Part shown: positions 51,796 to 60,197 of the stretch, in pieces
Layout: the number at the start of each line of letters is the position of its first letter
How positions within the stretch are numbered: position 1 is the first letter of the stretch
Origin: Bog-257 sp963805985
GTDB lineage: Bacteria > Acidobacteriota > Terriglobia > Terriglobales > Acidobacteriaceae
Length of the DNA: 64,000 bases
Direction of reading: 5' to 3'
NCBI GenBank assembly: GCA_963805985.1
Contig: CAWDWG010000001.1
Coordinates: 496,001-560,000 of the forward strand
Program-made: the position numbers and the translations under genes
Notes under the pieces: model-generated
What the model was told of the DNA's origin: nothing
Database searches by the model: none
The model's input: the letters and a program-made list of their open reading frames with translations, nothing else

Positions 51796-52452
51796 ATGGG
51801 TACTACAACCGTGAACATTTCCGCCGCACAAGTTAAAGAGCTTCGCGACAAAACTAACGCTCCCATGATGGATTGCAAGAACGCCCTCACGGAAGCCAAG
51901 GGCGATGTCGAGCAGGCTATCGTCATTCTCCGCAAGAAGGGCATCGCCACCGCCGCCAAGAAGGCGACGCGCGCCACCAGCGAAGGCTCGGTGGCTAGCT
52001 ACATTCACGCCGGCGGCAAGATCGGCGTGCTGGTCGAGGTCAACTGCGAGAGTGATTTCGTCGCCCGCACCGATGACTTCAAGGCCATGGTGCACGACAT
52101 CGCCATGCATATCGCGGCCACCGATCCGCGCTACATCCGCAAGGAAGATGTCACTCCTGAGGCTTTCGAGAAGGAGAAGGAGATCTACCGCGCGCAGGCG
52201 GCCCAGACCGGCAAGCCCGCTCCGGTAATCGAGAAGATCGTCGAAGGCAAGATGGCCAAGTTCTACGAGGAAGTCTGCCTCTACGAGCAGCCCTTCATCA
52301 AGGAGCAGACCATCACCGTGCATCAGCTGATCGCCACCGTAGTCGGCAAGCTGGGCGAGAACATATCCGTCCGCCGCTTCGCCCGCTTCAAGGTCGGCGA
52401 CATCGGCGAGACCATCGCCATCAGCAAAGCCGGCGACCAGCCAGCCGAGTAA
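51796..52452 (+). CDS. tsf: Elongation factor Ts
   Basis: Exchanges nucleotide on EF-Tu. The N-terminal UBA-like part VKELRDKTNAPMMDCKNALT and the core VASYIHAGGKIGVLVEVNCE, then SDFVARTDDFKAMVHDIAMH, are diagnostic. At 218 residues it is of the short type with only one full core repeat, as in thermophiles and several soil phyla. It follows rpsB as usual. The ATG at 51796 comes just after a simple AGCGAA-rich run. Confidence 0.97.
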   Translation: MGTTTVNISAAQVKELRDKTNAPMMDCKNALTEAKGDVEQAIVILRKKGIATAAKKATRATSEGSVASYIHAGGKIGVLVEVNCESDFVARTDDFKAMVHDIAMHIAATDPRYIRKEDVTPEAFEKEKEIYRAQAAQTGKPAPVIEKIVEGKMAKFYEEVCLYEQPFIKEQTITVHQLIATVVGKLGENISVRRFARFKVGDIGETIAISKAGDQPAE

Positions 52453-52477
52453 CGCGGCACATCCAGAAACAAATGCA

Positions 52478-52500
52478 GGGCGGGAGCAATCCCGCCCTTT
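52478..52500 (+). terminator. Intrinsic terminator after tsf
   Basis: GGGCGGGA pairs perfectly with TCCCGCCC around a GCAA tetraloop, then TTTG. The T-run is short but the stem is strong. It separates tsf from pyrH and frr. Confidence 0.7.
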
Positions 52501-52556
52501 GTAATGCATACGCCAGCCACCTTGACAAGGAAGCGCCGCAATCCTAATCTCAGGCC

Positions 52557-52781
52557 ATGGAAGTGCATCTCACCCCTGAGCAAGCCTCCCGACTCGCCCG
52601 GCTAGCTAGCGAGCGCGGCCGCGATGCTGACTCGTTAGCGCAGGAAGCAATCCTCCGCTACCTGGAAGAAGAAGCTCGCTTTGTCGAGGCGGTGAAGCTG
52701 GGCGAATCTCAGTTGCAGCGGGGCGAGTATCTCACCCATGAAGAGGTGGGCACTCGCATCGAGCGGCTGCTTAATTCCTGA
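52557..52781 (+). CDS. Antitoxin of a ParE/RelE-type pair
   Basis: A 74-residue protein with an N-terminal ribbon-helix-helix-like start (MEVHLTPEQASRLARLASER) and a helical C-terminus (EEEARFVEAVKLGESQLQRG) that would bind the toxin. Its stop overlaps the toxin start by one base. Small, acidic and adjacent to a ParE-like gene, it is the likely antitoxin. Confidence 0.85.
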   Translation: MEVHLTPEQASRLARLASERGRDADSLAQEAILRYLEEEARFVEAVKLGESQLQRGEYLTHEEVGTRIERLLNS

Positions 52782-53056
52782 TGGAGATCCGCTGGTCGCC
52801 CCAGGCATACGAAGACTTGGAGCGCATCTTCAAACACATTCATAAAAACGATCCGGCCGCAGCGTCGCAGGTGGTGAAGACCATTTACGGCAACTGCACC
52901 TCGCTCAAGTCTTTTCCTAACCGCGGACGGCCAGGTCGAATCAAAGGCCGGCGTGAGTTAGTATTTCCCCCGCTGCCCTATATCGTGGTGTATCAGGTCA
53001 AACCCGAGGCCGTCGAAATCTCCCGTATCTTCCACGCAGCTCAGGACTGGCCTTAG
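52781..53056 (+). CDS. ParE/RelE-family toxin
   Basis: A 91-residue toxin with the family features: RWSPQAYEDLERIFKHI at the start, SLKSFPNRGRPGRI in the middle and PPLPYIVVYQVKPEAVEISR with a final IFHAAQDWP. ParE members poison gyrase and RelE members cut mRNA; sequence alone does not choose. It lies after tsf, within the split rpsB-tsf / pyrH-frr block, convergent with recQ. Confidence 0.9.
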   Translation: MEIRWSPQAYEDLERIFKHIHKNDPAAASQVVKTIYGNCTSLKSFPNRGRPGRIKGRRELVFPPLPYIVVYQVKPEAVEISRIFHAAQDWP

Positions 53057-53085
53057 TCTTTGAGTACCGCGTGGCATCGTGACGA

Positions 53086-54639
53086 TCACAATCCCTTCAC
53101 CGCCTGCAGAAACACGGTCCCGAACTTTTCCAGCTTCTGTGTACCGATCCCTTTAATCCCCGCCAATGCTCCCAGTGTCTGTGGAGCGGCGCGCGCCACA
53201 TCGCGTAATACCGAATCATGCGCAACACAGAAGGCAGGCACCTCCTGCTGCTGCGCCAATTGCAGCCGCGCCGCCTTCAACCGCAGGAACCGTTGTGCCG
53301 CCGCGGGATCCAGCGGGGCCGCATCCGAGTTGGCCGGCTTAGGATCGCCCTTGGCTTTCCCTCTAATCCGTGTCCGCTCAGCCGGTGGGCTGGGCTGCAT
53401 GCGAACATCGCCGCGGCAAACGTCGCAACTGCAACCTGTCACTTCCGAATCGTCGCCAAAGTAGTCCAGGATCGAGCGCCGACGGCAGCGCCGCGCATAC
53501 GCATACTGGAACATGCGCTCCAGCTTCTGCGTGGCATGGCTCTGCAACAGCACCACCTGTGATGTCGACAAGGCCTCGTTGTTCTCCCCGATCTTCTTGA
53601 TGAAGAACTCCTGCGTATGCCGATCGACCAGGCTGACGTACAACACGCATTGCGCCGGATGCCCATCGCGTCCCGCCCGGCCTGCTTCCTGGTAGTAGGC
53701 CTCGAGGCTGGCGGGGATGTTGTAGTGCACCACAAACCGGATGTCGGGTTTGTTGATCCCCATGCCAAACGCATTGGTTGCCACCACCACCGCATCGGCG
53801 TTCGACATGAAGTCTTCCTGGCTCTTCTTGCGCAGCTCCGAGTCCATGCCGGCGTGATACGCGCGAATGGTGCGCCGCGGAAATTTCTCGTGCAAGAACA
53901 GGGTCAGATGCTCAACCTTCTTGCGCGTGGAGCAATAGACGATGCCGCTGCCCAGCTGCCTCGAAAGACCGTGCGCCAGCGCCTCGTCCTTCTCGAATTC
54001 GTAATCGATTCGGCGGCAAGCATAGGTGAGATTTGGCCGGTCAAATCCCGTGACATGCATTTTGGGACTGCGCAGCTGCAACATGCTGACGATGTCGCTG
54101 CGAACCGGGGGCGTCGCCGTCGCCGTCAATGCCATCGTGACCGGCGCGCCCAGTTGGGCCCGCACCTCCGCCAGCCGCATATATTCCGGGCGGAAGTCGT
54201 GTCCCCAAAAGCTCAGACAGTGCGCCTCATCGACCACAAGGAGGTTGGGCTTGAGTTCCGGTATCACTCGCTGAAACGAAGCGGCGGCGAAGCGCTCCGG
54301 CGCCAGGTAAAGCAGCCCGCTGAATCCCGCGCGCAGCTGGCTGAGGACTTGCGATTGTTCCTGTGATGTCTGTGAGCTATTCAACAACAGGACAGGCACA
54401 CCCAGCGCCTCCAGTTGGTGTACCTGGTCCGCCATCAGCGAAATCAGAGGCGAGACCACGACCGTCAATCCCTTCAGCAGCAGCGCGGGTAACTGGAAAC
54501 ACAGGCTCTTGCCCGCGCCCGTCGGCATCACGCAAACAACATCATTGCCCGCCAGCACATCCTGGATGACCTCTCGCTGGCGAAGACGAAACTGCGGTAG
54601 CCGGAACACCTGTTGCAGGAGATCGTCAATACTGTCCAT
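53086..54639 (-). CDS. recQ: ATP-dependent DNA helicase RecQ
   Basis: 3'-5' helicase for replication repair and recombination. The 517-residue protein has motif 0 FRLRQREVIQDVLAGND, Walker A MPTGAGKS, DEAH-type box VVDEAHCLSFWGHDFRPEY, TATATP and the late motifs VVATNAFGMGINKPDIRFV and YYQEAGRAGRDG. A zinc site follows (Cys in YARRCRRR and GCSCDVC), then an HRDC domain at the end. The ATG at 54639 (MDSIDDLLQQVF) is preferred; upstream residues in the open frame do not resemble RecQ. Confidence 0.95.
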   Translation of the reverse strand: MDSIDDLLQQVFRLPQFRLRQREVIQDVLAGNDVVCVMPTGAGKSLCFQLPALLLKGLTVVVSPLISLMADQVHQLEALGVPVLLLNSSQTSQEQSQVLSQLRAGFSGLLYLAPERFAAASFQRVIPELKPNLLVVDEAHCLSFWGHDFRPEYMRLAEVRAQLGAPVTMALTATATPPVRSDIVSMLQLRSPKMHVTGFDRPNLTYACRRIDYEFEKDEALAHGLSRQLGSGIVYCSTRKKVEHLTLFLHEKFPRRTIRAYHAGMDSELRKKSQEDFMSNADAVVVATNAFGMGINKPDIRFVVHYNIPASLEAYYQEAGRAGRDGHPAQCVLYVSLVDRHTQEFFIKKIGENNEALSTSQVVLLQSHATQKLERMFQYAYARRCRRRSILDYFGDDSEVTGCSCDVCRGDVRMQPSPPAERTRIRGKAKGDPKPANSDAAPLDPAAAQRFLRLKAARLQLAQQQEVPAFCVAHDSVLRDVARAAPQTLGALAGIKGIGTQKLEKFGTVFLQAVKGL

Positions 54640-54812
54640 GAAGAAAGGCTCTTCCACTACTTTATCCCACGCTCCTGCCGGCGCCCGGCCGATATTCGTG
54701 GCGCGTACAGTAGCTGGACAGTTGCTTCCCACTTGCGGATCGAACCCGCCGGCTCGCCGCAAGCGTTCGACTCTGACACAGAGGGCGAGTAAGCCTGTTG
54801 TCCGGTGTTTTG

Positions 54813-56084
54813 TTAGAACAGGTAGATCAAATTCACCGCCATGGTGAACTGGTTGGAGACCCAGTAATCGTCTCGCTGAAAAACGTTTTTGTTGGAGAGA
54901 TCGAGACGAATGTCGCCGCGAACCACAAATTTCCCGTCCAGCTTCTTGAAATGTTCGTTCACCTTCGAGAGCTTCGCAGCGAAGTCATACTCGGGCGTCA
55001 GTGTAAATTCCTCCAGCGTCTGCGGAATGCCCAAGCGGGTGCCTCCGCTGTCGTTGAAAACTTCGCCACGGAACGCAAGTGAGAAGGCCGGCGTGAACGC
55101 GTATTTCGAATATCCGGCTATTCCCTTCCAGATGGCGTCATAACCGATCGTGACCCCGTTCTGCTCGTGCGCATACAGCGAATCGAAGCCGAGGTTCAGC
55201 TTGGGAGTGGTCTTCCAGCTGCCCACCACTTCAAATGCGTTTCGATTGTCGATATCGTCACGCGGTAAGGCTGGGCCATGAATCCAGTTGAAGTAAAACG
55301 TGGCGGTCTTGGTCGGAGTCAAAGTGAACTGTCCGCCATAGGAATAGCCGTGATTGAATCGCTGGAACTCATCCCAGCCATTGGTCACCAGGAACATCGC
55401 GGAGATCGTGCTATTGAAGGCGTACGTCGCTTTCGCGCCGGTATTGGTGAACGGCACGCCGAAGCCGAACAAAAAGCTGCGGCTGAATTCGTCGTTGTAG
55501 CCGTCGTATCCGCCGATCACCTCCGAGCCCATGTGCGTGGCAAACTTGCCGGCGTCAAAGCGCAGGCCTTTCCACAGCGGCGCGATGTAGCTGACGTACA
55601 TTTCAGGAATATCGAAGTTGCCGGCCTTCAGCGTCTCGGTGTTGCGAAACATACCGTACGCAGCCGTAACCTTCGGCACGGCTGAGCCCGCGATCATGTT
55701 CAGGCGAAATCCGAATTGATTGGGTTTGTCGATCGCCCGCTGGATCACCAGCTGCGCCATGTCCAGCTGCGGCTCCACGTCGGCATAGTCGAAGACGCGA
55801 TACTGGTTGATGCGAAAGACGGGATTGTTAGTGTTGTAGACAAAGGAGAGCGACGCGAAGCCGTTGACCGTAATTCCCCACCACGCCTTGACCTCCGGAG
55901 AGCCCGGAGGCAAAGCGCTATCAGGGTCACTCAACAAATACACGGCCTCCGGATGTTTCTCGACTAATGGCGAGGTAGTCGCACTCGGCGATGGAGATGG
56001 ATCCTGCGCAAGCACGAGCAGGGGCAATGCCATCATCACCCCTGCCAATCGAATCACCCGGCGGAAAGCTGGAAGCCCCAGCAT
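54813..56084 (-). CDS. Outer-membrane porin, BBP2/OmpL-like type
   Basis: A 423-residue barrel protein with signal peptide (LAGVMMALPLLVLAQ). After a Pro/Ser-rich stretch, the barrel strands alternate (ITVNGFASLSFVYNTNNP, PNQFGFRLNMIAGS, ATFYFNWIHGPALPRDD) and the C-terminus ends NLIYLF with a terminal Phe. It resembles the beta-barrel porin-2 family. It lies three bases after amt on the same strand, so the two are co-transcribed and it may let ammonium or a related nitrogen compound across the outer membrane. Confidence 0.85.
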   Translation of the reverse strand: MLGLPAFRRVIRLAGVMMALPLLVLAQDPSPSPSATTSPLVEKHPEAVYLLSDPDSALPPGSPEVKAWWGITVNGFASLSFVYNTNNPVFRINQYRVFDYADVEPQLDMAQLVIQRAIDKPNQFGFRLNMIAGSAVPKVTAAYGMFRNTETLKAGNFDIPEMYVSYIAPLWKGLRFDAGKFATHMGSEVIGGYDGYNDEFSRSFLFGFGVPFTNTGAKATYAFNSTISAMFLVTNGWDEFQRFNHGYSYGGQFTLTPTKTATFYFNWIHGPALPRDDIDNRNAFEVVGSWKTTPKLNLGFDSLYAHEQNGVTIGYDAIWKGIAGYSKYAFTPAFSLAFRGEVFNDSGGTRLGIPQTLEEFTLTPEYDFAAKLSKVNEHFKKLDGKFVVRGDIRLDLSNKNVFQRDDYWVSNQFTMAVNLIYLF

Positions 56085-56087
56085 AGA

Positions 56088-57386
56088 CTACTTCCTCGGG
56101 CCGACCAGCTCTGGTTCTTCTTTATGTTCCTCTCGCAGCTTGCGATCGCCGTTAAACAGCTCCTCGACCTCTAGCGTCTCGTAAGCGTGCTCGCCGTGGA
56201 TCGACTCATCCAGACCGATTTCTTCGCCCATCGCTTCGACTTTCACGGGAGTGAACATGTCGATGATGCGCAGCATGGCATAAGTGAAGAAGAAGGCCCA
56301 GAAGGAAGAGAACACAATGGCAACGACCTGCTTCACCAGAAACGTCGGATCGCCGTGCAGCAGCCCGTTGGGGCCTTCGGGATTGAAGGCCTTGTTGGCG
56401 AAGATGCCGAGCATAACGATGCCCAGAGCGCCGCCCACACCGTGAACGCCCCAAACGTCGAGCGCATCGTCCCAGTGCAGCTTGTTCTTCATCTCAACGG
56501 CGTAGTAGCAAACGATGCCGGCGACAGTGCCGATGATGACGGCTGTCGTAGGCGAAACATATCCGGCGGCCGGCGTAATGGTTGCGAGTCCAGCGACAGC
56601 GCCGGTCAGCAGGCCGAGGAATTTCGGTTTCTTCTCGTTGATCCAGGCCATCAGCAGCCACGCGACAGCGGCAAAGGACGCGGCCACATCGGTGTTCAAG
56701 AATGCCGTTCCCGTCACCGAATTGCACGCCATCTCGCTGCCGGCGTTGAATCCGTACCATCCAAACCACAGCAGTCCGGTGCCCAAAGCCACCAGAGGAA
56801 TGCTGTGCGGACCGCGATCCTGCACGCGGCGCTTGCCAACATACAGAACCGACGCCAAAGCCGCGAAGCCGGCAATGTTGTGGACCACGATGCCGCCGGC
56901 GAAGTCCCTCACGCCCCACTGCTGCAGGAAGCCTCCGCCCCATACCATGTGCACGAAGGGGAAGTAAACGAAGGTCAGCCACGCGGTCAGGAACAGCATG
57001 TAGGCCTTGAACGTCACGCGGTTGGTGAAGGCGCCCGAGATCAGGGCCGGCGTGATGATGGCAAACATCATCTGAAAGGCGATGAAGACCATTGCCGGAA
57101 CGGTGTCGTTGGGCGACGGCGTGTTCAGGGTTATGCCGCGAAGAAAGGCATTGTGAAAATTGCCGATAACGCCATGCCAATCGCCGCTGAAGCACAGCGA
57201 ATAGCCGTAGGCATACCAAATCACGGTTGTCCAGCCCATCGATACAAAACTCTGAATCATGATGGCCAGAACGTTCTTGCGGCCGACCAGGCCGCCGTAG
57301 AAGAACGCCAGGCCCGGAGTCATGAGCATCACCAGGCTGGTGCATAGGATCATGAAACCGGTGTTGCCGGTGTCAAGGTGTAGCAT
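56088..57386 (-). CDS. amt: Ammonium transporter
   Basis: Inner-membrane ammonium channel of the Amt/MEP family, 432 residues with eleven helices. Signatures include TPGLAFFYGGLVGRKNVL, HMVWGGGFLQQWGVRDFAGG, VHNIAGFAALAS and DALDVWGVHGVGG with the pore His. The start codon at 57386 has GGAGG six bases upstream, better than longer options. The C-terminal tail is long and acidic. No glnB/glnK gene is adjacent, which is less usual; instead a porin follows. Confidence 0.95.
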   Translation of the reverse strand: MLHLDTGNTGFMILCTSLVMLMTPGLAFFYGGLVGRKNVLAIMIQSFVSMGWTTVIWYAYGYSLCFSGDWHGVIGNFHNAFLRGITLNTPSPNDTVPAMVFIAFQMMFAIITPALISGAFTNRVTFKAYMLFLTAWLTFVYFPFVHMVWGGGFLQQWGVRDFAGGIVVHNIAGFAALASVLYVGKRRVQDRGPHSIPLVALGTGLLWFGWYGFNAGSEMACNSVTGTAFLNTDVAASFAAVAWLLMAWINEKKPKFLGLLTGAVAGLATITPAAGYVSPTTAVIIGTVAGIVCYYAVEMKNKLHWDDALDVWGVHGVGGALGIVMLGIFANKAFNPEGPNGLLHGDPTFLVKQVVAIVFSSFWAFFFTYAMLRIIDMFTPVKVEAMGEEIGLDESIHGEHAYETLEVEELFNGDRKLREEHKEEPELVGPRK

Positions 57387-57460
57387 GCGAACCTCCAGAA
57401 GAATCTGTGCGCTGAGGAACTGAGCCTCTGCCCCGGAATAAGCGGGAAGGACAGGCAAGT

Positions 57461-57474
57461 GCAGCGCGGTCGCC
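57461..57474 (-). promoter_or_regulatory. Possible sigma-54 promoter of amt
   Basis: On the minus strand TGGCGACCGCGCTGCA has GG and GC ten bases apart as in sigma-54 promoters, about 75 bases before the amt start. Other bases fit only partly. Confidence 0.3.
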
Positions 57475-57764
57475 AGGATCTGGCAGCGAAGAGGGACAAG
57501 TGTCGGCTGGTTTGCGCTGTGCGGGAGTTACGACTCGACCCGCAACCGCAGAACGGCAGGGGACCGTGCGTGCAAACGGGGAGATCGTAACGTGCCTCGG
57601 GCGCTATCGCTAGCGGGCAGAAATCTGGCTACCGCGAGAAGACTGCGCTTTGTGCTCTCGGCTTGTCTGTGCAGCCAATCACGCGCCCAAGTGACGCTCG
57701 AACCACTGCCACGGCGTCAACAGCGATGCCCCGTCTGCTGCTACACTGATAGGAGTATCTCCCC
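57475..57764. other. Divergent intergenic region amt/pyrH, no gene seen
   Basis: No protein or RNA gene is recognised. It should hold the pyrH promoter; I cannot place one with confidence. Short word CGCTAGCG lies near 57608. Confidence 0.45.
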
Positions 57765-58484
57765 ATGGACGCTCCCATTTATAAACGCATTCTGCTGAAG
57801 CTTTCCGGCGAGGCGCTGGCTGCGGGTCAGGGCTTTGGTGTCGACAACCAGCGCGTGCATGAAATCGCGGCCGAACTCGCCGACGTGCACAGGCTAGGCA
57901 TTGAGATCGCCATCGTCGTTGGCGGCGGCAACTTCTTCCGCGGAGTCGCCGAACAGGCCAAGCTGATGGACCGCGTCTCCGCCGATCACATGGGCATGCT
58001 GGCGACAGTCATCAACGCTCTCGCATTACAGGATGCGCTCGAAAAGCAGGACGTGTTCACTCGTGTGATGAGCGCCATCGAGATGAACCAGGTCGCCGAG
58101 CCCTTCATCCGCCGCCGTGCCATGCGCCACATCGAGAAAGGCCGCGTGGTCGTCTTCGCCGGTGGCACCGGCAATCCCTATTTCTCCACCGATACAGCGG
58201 CATCGCTGCGGGCCATGGAGATCAAGGCCGACGTTATCCTCAAAGCGACCAAGGTCAACGGCATCTACACCGATGACCCTGTCCTGGTGAAAGACGCCAC
58301 CATGTTCGAGCACATCAGCTACATGGAGGTGCTGCAGCGTGGCTTGCGAGTCATGGACGCCACCGCCATCGCCATGTGTCGCGAGAACAACCTGCCCATC
58401 GTAATCTTCAATCTTAATGAACGAGGCAATATTCGCCGGGTGGTGATGGGTGAGCGCGTAGGCTCGCTGGTCACTCAGCATTAA
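57765..58484 (+). CDS. pyrH: UMP kinase (uridylate kinase)
   Basis: Phosphorylates UMP to UDP in pyrimidine synthesis. The 239-residue amino-acid-kinase-fold protein shows YKRILLKLSGEALAAGQGFG, IVVGGGNFFRG, DHMGMLATVINALAL, VFAGGTGNPYFSTDTAASLR and KATKVNGIYTDDPV. AGGAG precedes the ATG by nine bases. In most bacteria it follows tsf directly; here 5.3 kb of other genes lie between. Confidence 0.97.
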   Translation: MDAPIYKRILLKLSGEALAAGQGFGVDNQRVHEIAAELADVHRLGIEIAIVVGGGNFFRGVAEQAKLMDRVSADHMGMLATVINALALQDALEKQDVFTRVMSAIEMNQVAEPFIRRRAMRHIEKGRVVVFAGGTGNPYFSTDTAASLRAMEIKADVILKATKVNGIYTDDPVLVKDATMFEHISYMEVLQRGLRVMDATAIAMCRENNLPIVIFNLNERGNIRRVVMGERVGSLVTQH

Positions 58485-58591
58485 TTCGCGATCCTGCAAC
58501 TTTGTCGCAAAAGCGAATAATTCCTGCGCATTTTCGCAGTCACCACCGTTGCCTGATTTAGAATCCTTCTGTTCCCCGTAGGTGTGCTGCT

Positions 58592-58801
58592 ATGGCTGAC
58601 CACGGTCACAGGCCATCGGAGCAGGTCCCAGTCTCAGGGGTTTACAGGGTCGATCACAACGGTCACCGCGATTCGCATGAAGTTACGCTGTTGGAGGGCG
58701 AGGTTTTTCCTTCATGCGCGGTGTGTGAAGACAGGGTGCGCTTTCTGTTGAAGCATCGGGCGAGCAGCATCCATCAGGACAAGGACTTTCCGCGACGGTG
58801 A
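58592..58801 (+). CDS. Small CxxC protein, paralog 1, unknown function
   Basis: A 69-residue protein with the pattern SGVYRVDHNGHRDSHEV, then LEGEVFPSCAVCEDRVRF and a C-terminal HQDKDF. The CxxC pair with several His would suit zinc binding. A second copy with the same pattern lies 240 bases further on, between pyrH and frr. I do not recognise a named family. Confidence 0.7.
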   Translation: MADHGHRPSEQVPVSGVYRVDHNGHRDSHEVTLLEGEVFPSCAVCEDRVRFLLKHRASSIHQDKDFPRR

Positions 58802-58907
58802 GCTAAAGAGGGTTTCCGCGACCCCAGGGGGAGAAGGCTTTGTTTTTTTTCGCCTGACTCTTCCCAAATCCCGCCAGTTACGTTAATTTTCTAGCACACG
58901 CAAGCAA

Positions 58908-59270
58908 ATGAGATGTCGGGGGTTCCCCATGGTTCTGCCCGCTCGCACGCGAGACCCTCGTCTTGATTCGACTGCGCCTGGCAGTCGCCTTCAACGACGC
59001 GCGTTTCGGCTTCAAAGCGCTAGTTTCAAAAATCCAGGACACGGTGGGCGCCGCGCCAACGAGCGCCGTTACCGCGCCGGCGACAGTGTGCGCCAGTCTG
59101 GAATCTATGAGGTGGTTCATGACCGCGATCATCGTGAGGCGCATGAAGTCGTAATGATCAGCGGTGAGCACTTCCCTGATTGTGAAACCTGCAAAGACAA
59201 GGTGCGGTTTCGCCTCGTCCGCACTGCGCCGTATATCTTTCAGGATGAGGACTTCGAAGACGAAAATTAG
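58908..59270 (+). CDS. Small CxxC protein, paralog 2, unknown function
   Basis: The last 70 residues match paralog 1: SGIYEVVHDRDHREAHEV, ISGEHFPDCETCKDKVRF and FQDEDF. Shared positions are S-G-x-Y, two His, HEV, GE-x-FP-x-CxxC-x-D-x-VRF-x-L and QD-x-DF. The first 45 residues (from the ATG at 58908) have no counterpart and are Arg-rich, so the true start may be a later non-ATG codon. Tandem duplication is likely. Confidence 0.65.
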   Translation: MRCRGFPMVLPARTRDPRLDSTAPGSRLQRRAFRLQSASFKNPGHGGRRANERRYRAGDSVRQSGIYEVVHDRDHREAHEVVMISGEHFPDCETCKDKVRFRLVRTAPYIFQDEDFEDEN

Positions 59271-59501
59271 CCATGAGGTTTGAGCCATGAGCTATCGACC
59301 CTGAGCTTTGACCCATGCGCCGTGTGACAGCGTTTCTGTCTCGACTGTTTTTCTAACTTTTCTGTGGTACTGACTCGCTTCCCGAACAGGATGCGCGACC
59401 TGTGCCCTGGCTCATGGCCAACGGCTTCGTGTCGGCTGCTGAAAGCTAGCGGCTGAAGGCATATAATCGAAGGTTTGTGACTTCATTCTGAGGCGATCAT
59501 A

Positions 59502-60089
59502 ATGGCTCAAGTGACGATGGCGGCAATTCCTGCCCTGAAGGACAGCTTCGCGCAACTGCGCACCCGCATGGACAAGGCGGTCGAAGACTTCCGCAAAGAG
59601 ATGGCAGCGACCCGCACCGGCCGCGCCTCGGTTCACATGCTCGACAGTGTTACCGTTGACGCCTACGGTTCGCAGATGCCGCTGAACCAGTTGGCCAACG
59701 TGAGCGCGCCCGAACCGCAGCTCATCACCGTGCAGGCCTGGGACGTCAGCCTGATCGGCGCCATTGAGAAGGCGATCCGCAGCGCCGACCTCGGCCTGAA
59801 TCCGATGAACGACGGCAAGCTCGTACGGGTCCCGGTACCCGCTCTCACCGAGGACCGCCGCAAAGAAATGGTGAAGCACCTCCACAAAGTGCTGGAAGAG
59901 CATCGCACCGCCGTGCGCAACATCCGCCGCGATGGCAACGACCTGATCAAGAAGGCCATGAAGGACAAAAAGATCACCGAAGACGAAGAGCGCGGCGCCC
60001 TGGAACAGATCCAGAAACTCACCGACGACGAAATCAAGAAAATGGAAGAACTGGCCAAGGGCAAAGAAAAAGAAGTGATGTCGATCTAG
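59502..60089 (+). CDS. frr: Ribosome recycling factor
   Basis: Splits post-termination ribosomes with EF-G. The 195-residue protein carries FRKEMAATRTGRASVHMLD near the start, then YGSQMPLNQLANVSAPEPQL, IEKAIRSADLGLNPMNDGK, VRVPVPALTEDRRKEMVKHL and RNIRRDGNDLIKK. An N-terminal MAQVTMAAIP is a slight extension. It follows pyrH as usual but with two small CxxC genes between. Confidence 0.97.
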   Translation: MAQVTMAAIPALKDSFAQLRTRMDKAVEDFRKEMAATRTGRASVHMLDSVTVDAYGSQMPLNQLANVSAPEPQLITVQAWDVSLIGAIEKAIRSADLGLNPMNDGKLVRVPVPALTEDRRKEMVKHLHKVLEEHRTAVRNIRRDGNDLIKKAMKDKKITEDEERGALEQIQKLTDDEIKKMEELAKGKEKEVMSI

Positions 60090-60197
60090 TCAGAAACCCA
60101 ATCACTGCCGACTCAGGAAGCTATTCCGCTTTGGCTCCGAGCGGAGCGGCGGATTACGATTGCAAAGCGCAGTCCCTAAGGAGAGTCAGCTATCTCA

